A DNA stretch of 40,257 nucleotides from CAYTEO01 sp964436825 (GTDB lineage Bacteria > Krumholzibacteriota > Krumholzibacteriia > LZORAL124-64-63), in the NCBI GenBank assembly GCA_964436825.1, contig CAYTEO010000023.1:1-40257 (forward strand). The letters run 5' to 3'. Under the pieces are notes generated by a model, which worked only from the letters and a program-made list of their open reading frames with translations, made no database searches and was not told where the DNA came from. Positions within the stretch are counted from its first letter, which is position 1, and each line of letters begins with the position of its first letter. A program made the translations under genes and the position numbers. Below, piece by piece: positions 8,799 to 17,009 of the stretch.

Positions 8799-10523
8799 CT
8801 AGAAGTAGGCGGTCATACTCAGCATCAGCTTGTCCACGTCCTTGTAGGTCGGGAAGCCGAGCACGGGTGTCGTGTCCAGATCCTTGGGAGCGCCCAGGTG
8901 CCAGCCGGAGCCGGAGTAGTCGAAGCTGTAGTGGATGTAGTCCAGCTTCAGCAGGAACTTCTTCTGGATCCGGTGCAGCAGGTACGCCTCCCAGACGTCG
9001 CCGCGGGTGTTCGTCTTGGGGGCGATCAGGTCGTCCTGGGACTGGACGAAGCTGAACCAGTACTTCGACCCGTGGTTGTACTCGACGCCCAGCTTCGTCG
9101 AGGACTCGGGGAAGCTGTAGACGGCGCCCAGCCAGTACATCTCGCCGTCGTGCTCGGTCGGCGTGTCGAACGGGTCGCTGAACAGGCCGCCGAAGGGCGT
9201 CGTCTGGCCGTTGGGGTCGGACCACATGTGGTTGTAGCTGGCGAACACGGCCAGGGGGCCGGCCTGCTTCTGGGCGACGAAGCCCCAGAGGTTCATGTCG
9301 CCCAGGTTCGTCGACGGCGTGTAGCGCATGACCATCGGCGCGCCGATGGGATCGCCGGTGATCGGGTTGTTGGGCAGGACGACCAGGCCGGTGAAGCCGT
9401 CGGCGATGTCGAAGGCATGGGCCCAGGTCGTCTGGATGAACAGGTCGTCGCTGTCGACGATGTCCCAGTTGATCCCGAACAGGTGGGTGTCCTTCATCCG
9501 GTCGGCCGGGGTCTTGAGCTGCTCGGCGTTGCCGAAGCCCGACTCGAAGCCCACGCCGTAGCAGAGGCGGAAGGCCATCGTCTCGCCGATATGGTAGCCC
9601 AGCGTGGCACCGTCGAACTGGAAGTCGATCAGCGAGCCCATGGGGGTGCCGCCCCGCTGCTCGTCGCGGCGGAAGTGGGAGGGAGGACCCCCGGTGGAGG
9701 GCCGGCGGCCGATGGACAGGTAGGCGTCGGTGCCCAGGAAGTGGTGCCAGTTGATGTAGGCCCGCTCGACGCGCAGGACGTCGCTGTTGGGCACGGTGCC
9801 CGAGGTGCCGTCGATGTTGAGGCTGTTGCTCTGGCCGTTGAGGATCTGGATCCCCGAGGAGTCGCCCCACGGCTTGTACATGGTCAGCCGGCCGGCGAAC
9901 GAGAAGTCCTCGGCGACCTTGGCCGACATGTTCAGGCGCAGGCGGCTGGTGTAGAGGATGTCGTTGTCCCAGTCGTACCCGTCACGGTAGACGCCGGGCG
10001 CGGCCATCATCATCCCCATGGCCTGGTCCTGGAGCATGGCCCACTGCTCGGGGGTCATCGTGGCGGGGTCCAGCCCGTTCATGACCGCCATGGCGCCCAG
10101 CAGGTTCTGCATGCCGCCCTGCAGCCCCTCGAAGGTCAGGCTGCTGGCGTAGGCCATGTAGTTGCCGGCGTTCTGCTGGATGTAGGTGTTCAGGGCGTCG
10201 AAGTCCAGCCCGCCGTCGCCGGTCATCGGCAGCGAGCCGGTGCCGCCGAAGTAGAACAGCGTGTGGGCCATGACGGCCTGCAGCGCCATGCCGTCGTAGT
10301 AGTCGGGCATGGACGACTGGATGTTGTGGGCCTCGAAGCGCATGTCGCCGGTGAAGGCCATGCGGTCGGTCCCCGCCTTGAACTGGACCTTCCGCATCTG
10401 CTGCTCCAGCCGCTTGACCTTCTTCTTCAGCTTCGCCAGGTCGCTCTGGTCGTCCGCCAGGGCGGCGGCGGCGACCGTCAGGACCATGACCACGGTCAGC
10501 AGGATGGCCAGTGTTCTCTTCAT
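8799..10523 (-). CDS. DUF3373-type outer-membrane beta-barrel porin
   Basis: A 574-residue protein with a Sec signal peptide (1-23, cleaved after ALA), a short coiled coil (about 25-46, LAKLKKKVKRLEQQMRKV) and then a long alternating beta-strand region. Diagnostic blocks resemble the DUF3373 family: YTSRLRLNMSAKV, RLTMYKPWGD, RVERAYINWH and the SIGRRPSTGGPPSHFRRD loop. The last residue is Phe (MLSMTAYF), as expected of proteins inserted by the BAM machinery. The family is often encoded beside multiheme cytochromes. It lies between a monoheme cytochrome (25 bases upstream) and an octaheme cytochrome (13 bases downstream). It may be a conduit sheath or a substrate porin for the octaheme enzyme. 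The barrel call is firm, the role inferred. Confidence 0.85.
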   Translation of the reverse strand: MKRTLAILLTVVMVLTVAAAALADDQSDLAKLKKKVKRLEQQMRKVQFKAGTDRMAFTGDMRFEAHNIQSSMPDYYDGMALQAVMAHTLFYFGGTGSLPMTGDGGLDFDALNTYIQQNAGNYMAYASSLTFEGLQGGMQNLLGAMAVMNGLDPATMTPEQWAMLQDQAMGMMMAAPGVYRDGYDWDNDILYTSRLRLNMSAKVAEDFSFAGRLTMYKPWGDSSGIQILNGQSNSLNIDGTSGTVPNSDVLRVERAYINWHHFLGTDAYLSIGRRPSTGGPPSHFRRDEQRGGTPMGSLIDFQFDGATLGYHIGETMAFRLCYGVGFESGFGNAEQLKTPADRMKDTHLFGINWDIVDSDDLFIQTTWAHAFDIADGFTGLVVLPNNPITGDPIGAPMVMRYTPSTNLGDMNLWGFVAQKQAGPLAVFASYNHMWSDPNGQTTPFGGLFSDPFDTPTEHDGEMYWLGAVYSFPESSTKLGVEYNHGSKYWFSFVQSQDDLIAPKTNTRGDVWEAYLLHRIQKKFLLKLDYIHYSFDYSGSGWHLGAPKDLDTTPVLGFPTYKDVDKLMLSMTAYF

Positions 10524-10548
10524 CGTGGTGTCCTTTCGTTCCGGCGGC

Positions 10549-10917
10549 CTAGCCGCAGGTCATGGGATGCTCCGAATCGGCGGCTCCCTCGATGCAGAAA
10601 TCGCGGATGGCCTTCAGCTCCTCGGGGGTGATCTTGTTGACGACCTTGGTCGTGTCGTCCTCGGACCACTGGACGTCCTTGTGGGTGTCCACGTAGTCCT
10701 CGTCGAAGAACTGCTCCCACTGCTCCTGGATCAGGAACATGGGGGCGTACTGCCCGTCGGGGGAGTCCTCGCCGTGGCAGACCTTGCAGTTGTCGCGGAA
10801 CAGCTTCTTGGGATCGAGCTTCTTGGCCTTGGCGTCCGCCTTGTCGCCCGCAACGGCCAGGGAGCCCAGTGCCACCACGAGGGCGGCGACCAGCAGGAGG
10901 GTCGGGATTCTTCTCAT
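10549..10917 (-). CDS. Small exported monoheme c-type cytochrome
   Basis: A 122-residue protein with a Sec signal peptide (1-23, ending AVAG) and one heme-binding site, CKVCH at 44-48. A distal Met is likely (APMFL or the C-terminal EHPM). It has an acidic C-terminal half and two further cysteines (FCIEGA, MTCG) that could form a disulfide. It probably carries electrons in the periplasm to the octaheme protein encoded two genes downstream. The chosen ATG at 10917 has GAAGGAG six bases upstream. An earlier in-frame ATG at 10923 overlaps that ribosome site and is unlikely. It is the first gene of the operon and is preceded by a good promoter and a leader with inverted repeats. Confidence 0.88.
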   Translation of the reverse strand: MRRIPTLLLVAALVVALGSLAVAGDKADAKAKKLDPKKLFRDNCKVCHGEDSPDGQYAPMFLIQEQWEQFFDEDYVDTHKDVQWSEDDTTKVVNKITPEELKAIRDFCIEGAADSEHPMTCG

Positions 10918-10940
10918 AGTCATCTCCTTCGTGTTGGAGC

Positions 10941-10991
10941 GTTGACGGAACCGGTAATGGCCATTCTCGCGCCTGTTATTGCGTCAACAGG
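10941..10991 (-). promoter_or_regulatory. Inverted repeats in the cytochrome operon leader
   Basis: Three nested symmetric elements: GTTGACG/CGTCAAC (10941-10947 and 10982-10988), CCTGTT/AACAGG (10972-10977 and 10986-10991) and the perfect palindrome AATGGCCATT (10956-10965). They lie around and just after the predicted transcription start. They could be a regulator operator or a folded 5' untranslated RNA; sequence alone does not decide. Confidence 0.4.
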
Positions 10992-10995
10992 GTGA

Positions 10996-11023
10996 AAGAT
11001 AATCCCACTCGTTGGGTGGTCAA
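10996..11023 (-). promoter_or_regulatory. Sigma-70-like promoter of the cytochrome operon
   Basis: On the minus strand TTGACC (11018-11023), a 16-base spacer and TATCTT (10996-11001). It lies in an AT-rich island unusual for this window. The predicted start near 10989 gives a leader of about 70 bases. Confidence 0.5.
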
Positions 11024-11077
11024 TCAAAAAATGAATTCATGAATCCTGATGATCGTTCATGGCGGACGGTGTCGCTC

Positions 11078-11105
11078 TTGCATCACAGCAGGGAGGTGCT
11101 ACGAT
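11078..11105 (+). promoter_or_regulatory. Candidate promoter for the M6 metalloprotease
   Basis: TTGCAT (11078-11083), a 16-base spacer and TACGAT (11100-11105), 55 bases before the ATG at 11161. It is a reasonable but not strong match. Confidence 0.35.
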
Positions 11106-11160
11106 GACACGGGTGCCCGCTGGTGATCAGGCTTTTCCCAAGGCAGTCCGGAGGAACACG

Positions 11161-13515
11161 ATGCAACGGATCGCCCTCGCCCTGTCGGCCCTCACACTGG
11201 TCATAGCCGTCCTCTCCCGCCCCGCGTCGGCCGCGGTCCATGCCATGCCGGCCGCGCCGGAGCTGCTGCAGCGACTCGGTCCCGCCGCGGTGGCACGGTT
11301 GGCGGGGGACGGGGCGCCGGAGCGGGAGCTCTTCGCCGCGGCCGAAGCGGAGAGGGCCAAGTCCGGCGCGGCGAAGGTTGCCGGCACGGGCCGTTGCCTG
11401 GTCATCCTGATGGAGTGGAGCGACCACTCCGCCGACGCCGTGAACCACCCGGCGGGTGACTACGACGCGATGATGTTCTCGACGGGGACCTACCCCACCG
11501 GGAGCATGAACGACTACTACCTCGAGAACAGCTACGGCCGGTTCGGGATCGCGGGCCTGGTCTCGGGCTGGCACCTCTCGACCCACGCCTACGCCGACTA
11601 CGACCCGACCAACTACAGCGACGTCCGCCAGATGGTCGCCGACGCCATCACCCAGCTCGATCCGCTGATCGACTTCAGCCAGTTCGACGATGACGGCCCC
11701 GACGGCATCCCCGCCTCGGGGGACGATGACGGGTACGTCGACGCCCTGTTCTTCGTCCACGCCGGCCCCGGCCGGGAGCAGACGGGCGATCCCGGGGACA
11801 TCTGGTCCCACGCCTGGGCCTTCTCCGGCGGGCTGCCCACCGCCGACGGCGTCTCGATCGGCCGCTACTCGGTGGAACCCGAGATGCTGGCCGACGGCTC
11901 CCTGATCACCATCGGCGTCTTCTGCCACGAGTTCGGCCACGTGCTGGGCCTGCCCGACCTCTACGACACCGACTACAGCAGCAGCGGCATCGGGGAGTGG
12001 GGCCTGATGAGCGGCGGCTCGTGGAGCCGGCGCGCGGGCGACCCGCTGGGCAGCAGTCCGGCCCACATGATCGGCTGGAGCAAGATCCGTCTCGGCTGGG
12101 TCGTCCCGACGGTCGTCACGGCCGACAAGCCCAGCGTCGTGATCCCGCCGGTGGAGACCTCGCCCACCGTCTACCGCCTGTTCCGGCACGGCGCCACCAC
12201 CGGTGACGAGTACTTCCTGCTGGAGAACCGCCAGCCCCTGGGCTTCGACGCGTCGCTGGTGCGCCGCCAGGTGGACCTGGGCCTGCCGCAGCCGCGGGGC
12301 CTGTTGATCACCCACGTCGACGACACTGCCGTCACCAACGCCGACGAGCGGCACCGGATGGTCGACGTCGTCGAGGCCAGCCCCTGGTTCGCCGACGACG
12401 GGACCTGGTTCGAGCACCTGGACGGGCCGTACAGCTACGCCGACCGCGCCCGCCTGGACCGCTGGAACCGCGGCGACAACGGTGACGTCTGGCCGGGATT
12501 CAGCCAGGTCAACGGCGACACGACCGACTGGGTAGCGCCCCGCGACCGGGACCGCTTCGCCGACGACACGATCCCGCCTGCCGAGGACAACGACTGCGAT
12601 CCCACCGGCATCGCCGTTGAGAACATCGCCCTGTCCGGAGACGATGTCGTGGCCAGCCTGCGCATCAACCTCCCGGCCAAGGTCGTGGCCACCGGCAAGT
12701 CCCTGACCTGGGACTTCGAGAGCGGGACCGATGGCTGGTCGTTCTGCCGCAGCCGCGTCCACCGTGACACGTCCCACCCGGGCAGCTGCGGCGGGAGCGC
12801 CGGGCTCTGGTTCGGCCTGGACGACACGACCTTCGTCTGTCCCCCCGGCTACGGGAACGGCTGGCACGATTTCACCTGGACGGTGGTCGGCGTCTCCAGC
12901 GGCGCCAGCGTCACCCTGCGGCACCGCTACGAGCTGGAGCAGGACTACGATTTCGCCTACGTCGAGGTGCGCTGCGCCGGCGATCCGGACGCTCCCTGGC
13001 ACGAGGTCGCCGCGCTGACCGGCAGCAGCAGCTGTGTCACCGACACCTGGCTGATCCCCCCGGCCGTCGTCGCCGAGTGCCAGAACGCCTACGGCTACGC
13101 CGCGCTCGACCTGCGCCTGCGGCTGGAGAGCGACGCCGGCTGGTCGGCCCAGGACGGCTACTACTGCGGCATCGGCTGGTGGGTGGACGAGGTCACCGTC
13201 GACGGGGCCTACGCCACCGCGGCGAGCGCGTTGCCGCCGGTCGCCGTGCTGGAGGCGCCGTCGCCCAACCCGTTCAACCCGGTGGTGACCCTGGCGTACA
13301 CCGTCCCCGTCGAGGGGGCGGACGTCCGCCTGGAGATCTTCGACCAGCGCGGGCGGCTGGTCCGCGTGCTGCCGACGCCTCCCGGCGCCGGCCGCCGGAC
13401 CGCCCGTTGGGACGGCCGCGATGCCGCGGGGCGGGCCGTGGCCGGCGGGGTCTACTTCGCCCGCCTGACCGTCGACGGCCAGGTCCTGGTCCGCAAGCTG
13501 GCCCTGCTGAAGTGA
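11161..13515 (+). CDS. Secreted M6-family metalloprotease (immune inhibitor A-like) with C-terminal sorting-type domain
   Basis: A 784-residue zinc protease. The signal peptide spans about 1-24 (ending ASA). The catalytic HEFGH is at 256-260, followed by GLPDLYDTD, typical of the M6/immune-inhibitor-A family, and a downstream Met-turn-like GLMSGGSW. Two Asp-rich loops (DDDGPDGIPASGDDDGYVD, about 178-196) look like calcium sites. A beta-sandwich region (about 515-690) with several Cys precedes the terminal FlgD-Ig/type IX-like domain (about 697-784): SPNPFNP, IFDQRGR, GGVYFARL. The start at 11161 has GGAGGA seven bases upstream; the frame is open further upstream, but that part lacks a signal peptide at its start. 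Family role: degradation of extracellular proteins. The stop codon overlaps a possible ATG of the DsrE-like gene, so the two may be co-transcribed. Confidence 0.93.
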   Translation: MQRIALALSALTLVIAVLSRPASAAVHAMPAAPELLQRLGPAAVARLAGDGAPERELFAAAEAERAKSGAAKVAGTGRCLVILMEWSDHSADAVNHPAGDYDAMMFSTGTYPTGSMNDYYLENSYGRFGIAGLVSGWHLSTHAYADYDPTNYSDVRQMVADAITQLDPLIDFSQFDDDGPDGIPASGDDDGYVDALFFVHAGPGREQTGDPGDIWSHAWAFSGGLPTADGVSIGRYSVEPEMLADGSLITIGVFCHEFGHVLGLPDLYDTDYSSSGIGEWGLMSGGSWSRRAGDPLGSSPAHMIGWSKIRLGWVVPTVVTADKPSVVIPPVETSPTVYRLFRHGATTGDEYFLLENRQPLGFDASLVRRQVDLGLPQPRGLLITHVDDTAVTNADERHRMVDVVEASPWFADDGTWFEHLDGPYSYADRARLDRWNRGDNGDVWPGFSQVNGDTTDWVAPRDRDRFADDTIPPAEDNDCDPTGIAVENIALSGDDVVASLRINLPAKVVATGKSLTWDFESGTDGWSFCRSRVHRDTSHPGSCGGSAGLWFGLDDTTFVCPPGYGNGWHDFTWTVVGVSSGASVTLRHRYELEQDYDFAYVEVRCAGDPDAPWHEVAALTGSSSCVTDTWLIPPAVVAECQNAYGYAALDLRLRLESDAGWSAQDGYYCGIGWWVDEVTVDGAYATAASALPPVAVLEAPSPNPFNPVVTLAYTVPVEGADVRLEIFDQRGRLVRVLPTPPGAGRRTARWDGRDAAGRAVAGGVYFARLTVDGQVLVRKLALLK

Positions 13516-13541
13516 TGGACGATTCAACCCTGGAGGACGCC

Positions 13542-13886
13542 GTGGAGCCTCGCACCGTCGTCTTCGTCGCCACCGACCGGCTGGGCCGGGGCGACGACGA
13601 GCTGGGTCGCGCCCTGCTGAAGTCGGCCCTGAAGAACCTCGGCAGGATCGAGGGAGGGCCGGTCAGCCACGTCCTGTTCATGAACGCCGGCGTGCAGCTC
13701 TGCTGCGAGGGGTCCGACACCCTGGACGACCTGCGCGCGCTGCAGGAGGACGGCGTGCAGCTGCTCTGCTGCGGCACCTGCCTGGACTGGTTCGAGCTGA
13801 CGGGGAAGCTGCAGGTGGGCCGGGCCTCCAACATGGCGGAGATCCTCGGCCTGCAGAACCGGGCGGAGCGGGTCATCCGGCTCTGA
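13542..13886 (+). CDS. DsrE-family, YedF C-terminal-like protein
   Basis: About 114 residues matching the C-terminal half of the YedF selenium-metabolism family: TDRLGRGDDELGRALL, FMNAGVQL, LLCCGTCLDWF and LKVG/TNM-like LQVGRASNMAEI. Full YedF has an N-terminal TusA domain with a CP motif, which is absent here. DsrE-fold proteins handle persulfide or selenide, and conserved cysteines (VQLCC, CCGTC) are present. I prefer the GTG at 13542 because GGAGG lies five bases upstream and the family alignment starts there. The ATG at 13515, overlapping the protease stop codon, is an alternative giving 123 residues. The functional link to the protease is unclear; no selD or selA is visible. Confidence 0.8.
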   Translation: MEPRTVVFVATDRLGRGDDELGRALLKSALKNLGRIEGGPVSHVLFMNAGVQLCCEGSDTLDDLRALQEDGVQLLCCGTCLDWFELTGKLQVGRASNMAEILGLQNRAERVIRL

Positions 13887-13994
13887 GCCGGGTCCTGCCC
13901 GGTCCGCGGGGACGGCACGGGTCACGCCGCGGCCGGTCACCATACCGGGGTCGGCTGTCGTTCCTTCCCCTCGGGCCGCCGGGGATGGAGCGGT

Positions 13995-15500
13995 CTAGGG
14001 CGTGACGACGACCGTGACGGCCGTCGTCTCGGCAGCGGCTCCCGCCAGCGCCCGGGCCTGGATGGTGACGCTGCTGTCGGCCGCCACGGAGGGGATGCTC
14101 CAGGCGAAGCTCCAGGTCTCCAGCCCCGTCGCCGCCTGCCAGCCCGTTCCCGTGTCCACCTCCACCGCCGAGAGCGGCTCGTCGCAGGTCCCGGCGTGGG
14201 CCGTGCCGGCCAGGGTGACCGTCGTCCCCCCGCCGACCGTGTCGGGGGCGTCGATCGTCACCGTCAGGACCTCCGGCGGCAGCCACTGGATGCTGCTGCT
14301 GACCGGGTCGGGGGAGAACCAGTCGTTGCGGAACTGCCCGTAGACGGTCTTGAGCAGGTCGCCCGCGCAACCGGAGTGGACGAAGGTCGTCGTCTCGGCG
14401 TAGGGCTGCCACGGCGTGGCGGCCAGCTCGGCCGGGCTCTCGGCGTAGCGCATCTCCGTGGCCGCGGTCACGGCCCGCAGGGTCAGGACGGTGTCGCCCG
14501 TGGCGGCGCTGCCGCCGTTGATGACCAGCTCCACATGGGCCAGGCTGTCCGGGATCGCCGCCACGCTGTCGACGACCGAGAAGCCGAAATCGCCGGCGAA
14601 CTCCCCGAAGACGACCTGGGTGTCCGGTGTCGCGTCCAGTTGGTACTGGTCGTACGTCGCCGCGGCCGGCAGCCAGGCGGCGTCCTCCAGCCCGGCGCGG
14701 GAGGGGGCGAAGCGCATCTGCTGGACGCCGTCACCGGTGACGACCAGGTCCAGGCGGCGCGAGCCGACCGTGGCCGGGTCGCCGGCCAGGTGGAGCGACG
14801 GCCGGAAGGAGACGGTGACGCTGTCGAGGACCGTCGAGGTGGGGATCCCGCCGGCGAACACCCGCACGTAGAACCTCTTGACGACGCCGTTGCTGTCGGC
14901 GGGACCCAGGTCCCAGTCGATCCTGGTCGTGTCGGTGCCGGCGAAACCGGCGCCGGCGGCGGTGGCGAAGGCCTCGGTCGAGTCGACGGCGGCGCTGTCG
15001 CCCGTCGCGCTGCGGACCCAGATGGAGATGAACCGCGTGGCGGTGTCACGGCCGGGAGCGATGCGGATGGTCGGCGGGACGGGCAGCTCGGCCGGGGTGA
15101 CCAGGGAGATGGCGGTCGGTACGCCGTTGGCGTCCAGGGCGCGGACCTTGTACCAGTTGACCGCGTCGGGCACGTACGACGTGTCGGTGTAGGTGGTGAC
15201 CGTCGCCGTGCCGAGGATCTCGTAGGGGCCCGCCTGGGAGAGGGAGCGCAGGACCTCGTAGCCGGTGATCCCGTCCAGGCCGGGATCGTGCCAGGTGACC
15301 AGGACGGTCTCGTTCAGGTAGACGGCGTTGACCTGGAAGGGGTCGCCGCCGTCGGGGCCGGCCGGATCCAGGGGGTTGTCGAACACGGGAGCCGAGGGCT
15401 CGGTGCTGCAGGCCAGCAGGCCGAGCAGTGCCGCCAGCGCGGCGCAGATGGCGGCGACGCTCCAGGGGCGGGCGGCGATGACGCGGTGGACTCGGTTCAT
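13995..15500 (-). CDS. Lipoprotein with fibronectin-type-III-like repeats
   Basis: About 501 residues with a lipoprotein signal peptide: the hydrophobic stretch ends in LLGLLAC, lipobox Cys31, followed by STEPS, so probably an outer-membrane lipoprotein. After an FDNPLDP segment comes a fibronectin-III-like domain (about 55-140: VLVTWHDPGLDGITGYEVLRS, then NWYKVRALDANG) and further beta-sandwich repeats to the end (RYAESPAELA, VTIDAPDTVGGGTTVTLAG). No catalytic motif is seen; likely surface binding or scaffolding. ATG 15500 is used because the GTG at 15503 is too close to the GAGGAG site. It is nine bases downstream of the PEGA-domain gene, so the two form an operon. Confidence 0.78.
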   Translation of the reverse strand: MNRVHRVIAARPWSVAAICAALAALLGLLACSTEPSAPVFDNPLDPAGPDGGDPFQVNAVYLNETVLVTWHDPGLDGITGYEVLRSLSQAGPYEILGTATVTTYTDTSYVPDAVNWYKVRALDANGVPTAISLVTPAELPVPPTIRIAPGRDTATRFISIWVRSATGDSAAVDSTEAFATAAGAGFAGTDTTRIDWDLGPADSNGVVKRFYVRVFAGGIPTSTVLDSVTVSFRPSLHLAGDPATVGSRRLDLVVTGDGVQQMRFAPSRAGLEDAAWLPAAATYDQYQLDATPDTQVVFGEFAGDFGFSVVDSVAAIPDSLAHVELVINGGSAATGDTVLTLRAVTAATEMRYAESPAELAATPWQPYAETTTFVHSGCAGDLLKTVYGQFRNDWFSPDPVSSSIQWLPPEVLTVTIDAPDTVGGGTTVTLAGTAHAGTCDEPLSAVEVDTGTGWQAATGLETWSFAWSIPSVAADSSVTIQARALAGAAAETTAVTVVVTP

Positions 15501-15509
15501 CACGGCTCC

Positions 15510-16256
15510 TCAGAAGGACAGGCGCAGGCCCAGGTGGACTCCCGGTCGGGCGGCGGCGGACCAGTGGACCGGCCCGTCGGCGTCCTCGCTCTCCGGCCGG
15601 GGCGCGACCGGCAGCACGCCGTCGCCCGCCTCCAGCCGGGGGAAGCGCAGCCAGGCGTCCAGGACGCTGACGGCGACGGCCGCGACGGCCACGGCCACCG
15701 CCGCGTCCCGCAGCGAGGCCGCGTCGTCCATGCTGGTGTACTTGTCGGCGGCCTGGGCGCGCAGCCGGGCGATCTCGTCCTGGTTGACGGCGGCCCGGTA
15801 GTCGGCCATGGCCGCCAGGTAGTCGTCACGGTTGTTCTGGTAGGCGATCTCCGCCAGCAGGGCCGTCACGCCGCCGACGATCTCCGCGCCCGTCAGGATC
15901 CAGCCCAGGCGGTTGCGGCCCTCGTAGCGCTGGCCGCTGCCCGCCAGCAGCAGGCTGCCGACGACGGCGTCCTTGCGGCTCAGGGGGATGACCCGGACGT
16001 GGAGACGGATCGTCTCGTGTGCGCCGATCTGGAAGGCGTGCCGCCAGTCTTGCATGCCTCGCAGGGTGGCCACCAGCGTGTGCTCGCCGGAGGACACCTC
16101 CAGGGGAGCGGCCAGCGGCAGGGTCCCGACGCTGCGGCCGTCCAGCTCGATCCGCGCCCCGGCCGGGCCGGTCAGTTCCACGGTGGCGGCCGGAGCGACC
16201 GCGGCCAGCAGCAGGCCGCCCGCCATCAGGGTCAGCAGCAGGAATCGCCGTTGCAT
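15510..16256 (-). CDS. PEGA-domain envelope protein
   Basis: A 248-residue protein with a signal peptide (about 1-23, ending APA) and a PEGA-like domain at about 24-90 (GPAGARIELDGRSVGTLPL). Then come a hydrophobic segment (LGWILTGAEIVGGVTALLAEIAY), a polar alpha-helical stretch (about 135-170), a second hydrophobic segment (AAVAVAVAAVAVSVLDAW) and a C-terminus ending in Phe (LGLRLSF). PEGA domains are surface-layer or envelope binding modules. Function here is unknown; the two hydrophobic helices suggest anchoring in a membrane. It has its own promoter (TATACT element upstream) and precedes the lipoprotein gene. The start ATG has AAAGGA about ten bases upstream. Confidence 0.72.
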   Translation of the reverse strand: MQRRFLLLTLMAGGLLLAAVAPAATVELTGPAGARIELDGRSVGTLPLAAPLEVSSGEHTLVATLRGMQDWRHAFQIGAHETIRLHVRVIPLSRKDAVVGSLLLAGSGQRYEGRNRLGWILTGAEIVGGVTALLAEIAYQNNRDDYLAAMADYRAAVNQDEIARLRAQAADKYTSMDDAASLRDAAVAVAVAAVAVSVLDAWLRFPRLEAGDGVLPVAPRPESEDADGPVHWSAAARPGVHLGLRLSF

Positions 16257-16318
16257 CGTCCCGGTGTCCTTTCGCCAGGGAACGGCCCGTCCCCGGGGGG
16301 CGGGCGGAAACGGGCACC

Positions 16319-16324
16319 AGTATA
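16319..16324 (-). promoter_or_regulatory. Candidate -10 box upstream of the PEGA gene
   Basis: TATACT on the minus strand, 63 bases before the ATG. The -35 region (TTTCGG) is poor. It suggests a start near 16312, separate from rlmH. Confidence 0.33.
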
Positions 16325-16356
16325 CGGAACCCGCACCGGGTCCGAAAGCGGGGATT

Positions 16357-16372
16357 GCCCGGGCGCCCGGGC
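16357..16372. repeat. Perfect 16-bp GC palindrome after rlmH
   Basis: Self-complementary sequence GCCCGGGCGCCCGGGC, 15 bases beyond the rlmH stop codon on the minus strand. It could act as part of a terminator, but no T-tract follows. Confidence 0.4.
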
Positions 16373-16387
16373 GAGCGTCCCGGTCCT

Positions 16388-16822
16388 TCACTCCCGGTGG
16401 TAGCCGTGTCCCCTGTTGATGGACAGGCCGCGGTAGATCTGCTCCAGCAGGACGATCCGGGCCAGCTCGTGGGGCAGGGTCATCCGCGAGAGCCCGAGCA
16501 GGCGGTCGGCCCGGGCGCGGACGGGGTCGCTCACCCCGTCGGGTCCGCCGATGACGAAGGTCAGCGAGCCGTGGCGCGAGAGCAGGTCGGCGAAGCCGCG
16601 GGAGGTGAACTGCTCCCCCCGCTCGTCCAGGACGATCAGGGGGGCGCGGGCCCCTTTCCTCTCCACGGCGGCCAGCAGGGCGGCGCCCTCCCGCCGCGGA
16701 TCGCTGTCGCGCACCTCGACGACCTCCACGGCGGCCCAGGGGCGGATCCGGCGCAGGTAGTCGTCGGCCAGCGCGGCCAGGTGTGCGTTCTTGAGACGGC
16801 CGACGGCGAGCAGGCGGAGCAT
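16388..16822 (-). CDS. rlmH: 23S rRNA (pseudouridine1915-N3)-methyltransferase RlmH
   Basis: A 144-residue SPOUT-class methyltransferase, near the usual 155. It methylates N3 of pseudouridine 1915 in 23S rRNA helix 69 using SAM, acting on assembled ribosomes. Visible signatures are the N-terminal LLAVGRLK, LIVLDERGEQFTS, the SAM-binding trefoil FVIGGPDGVSD and the C-terminal HELARIVLLEQIYRGLSINRGHGYHRE core with its YHR ending. The ATG at 16822 fits the family start; the frame is open upstream but without family similarity. It is divergent from the C69 peptidase gene. A housekeeping gene among secreted proteins, so probably transcribed alone. Confidence 0.96.
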   Translation of the reverse strand: MLRLLAVGRLKNAHLAALADDYLRRIRPWAAVEVVEVRDSDPRREGAALLAAVERKGARAPLIVLDERGEQFTSRGFADLLSRHGSLTFVIGGPDGVSDPVRARADRLLGLSRMTLPHELARIVLLEQIYRGLSINRGHGYHRE

Positions 16823-17009
16823 GGCGCGGTCTCTCCCGGGGTGGACGGATCCCGTGGTCGTGTCCTCGGCGGGCGCGGCGTCGTCGACGCCGGGCGCCAC
16901 CAGTCTAGCGGGGAGCGGGCGGAAAGGCCAGCGGGTGGCGACGGGTGGGACTTTCCCGCCTCGCCGCGATCGTGTAACCTCCTGGTTCCCGTCAGCCCCG
17001 GAGGTTCCC

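Noticed and set aside
10941..11040. FNR/CRP-type binding site near the cytochrome promoter
   Set aside because: TTGAT and TGTGA-like pieces are present but without the correctly spaced second half-site.
11083..13527. Long minus-strand frame opposite the M6 protease
   Set aside because: Antisense of a well-supported metalloprotease; no motifs.
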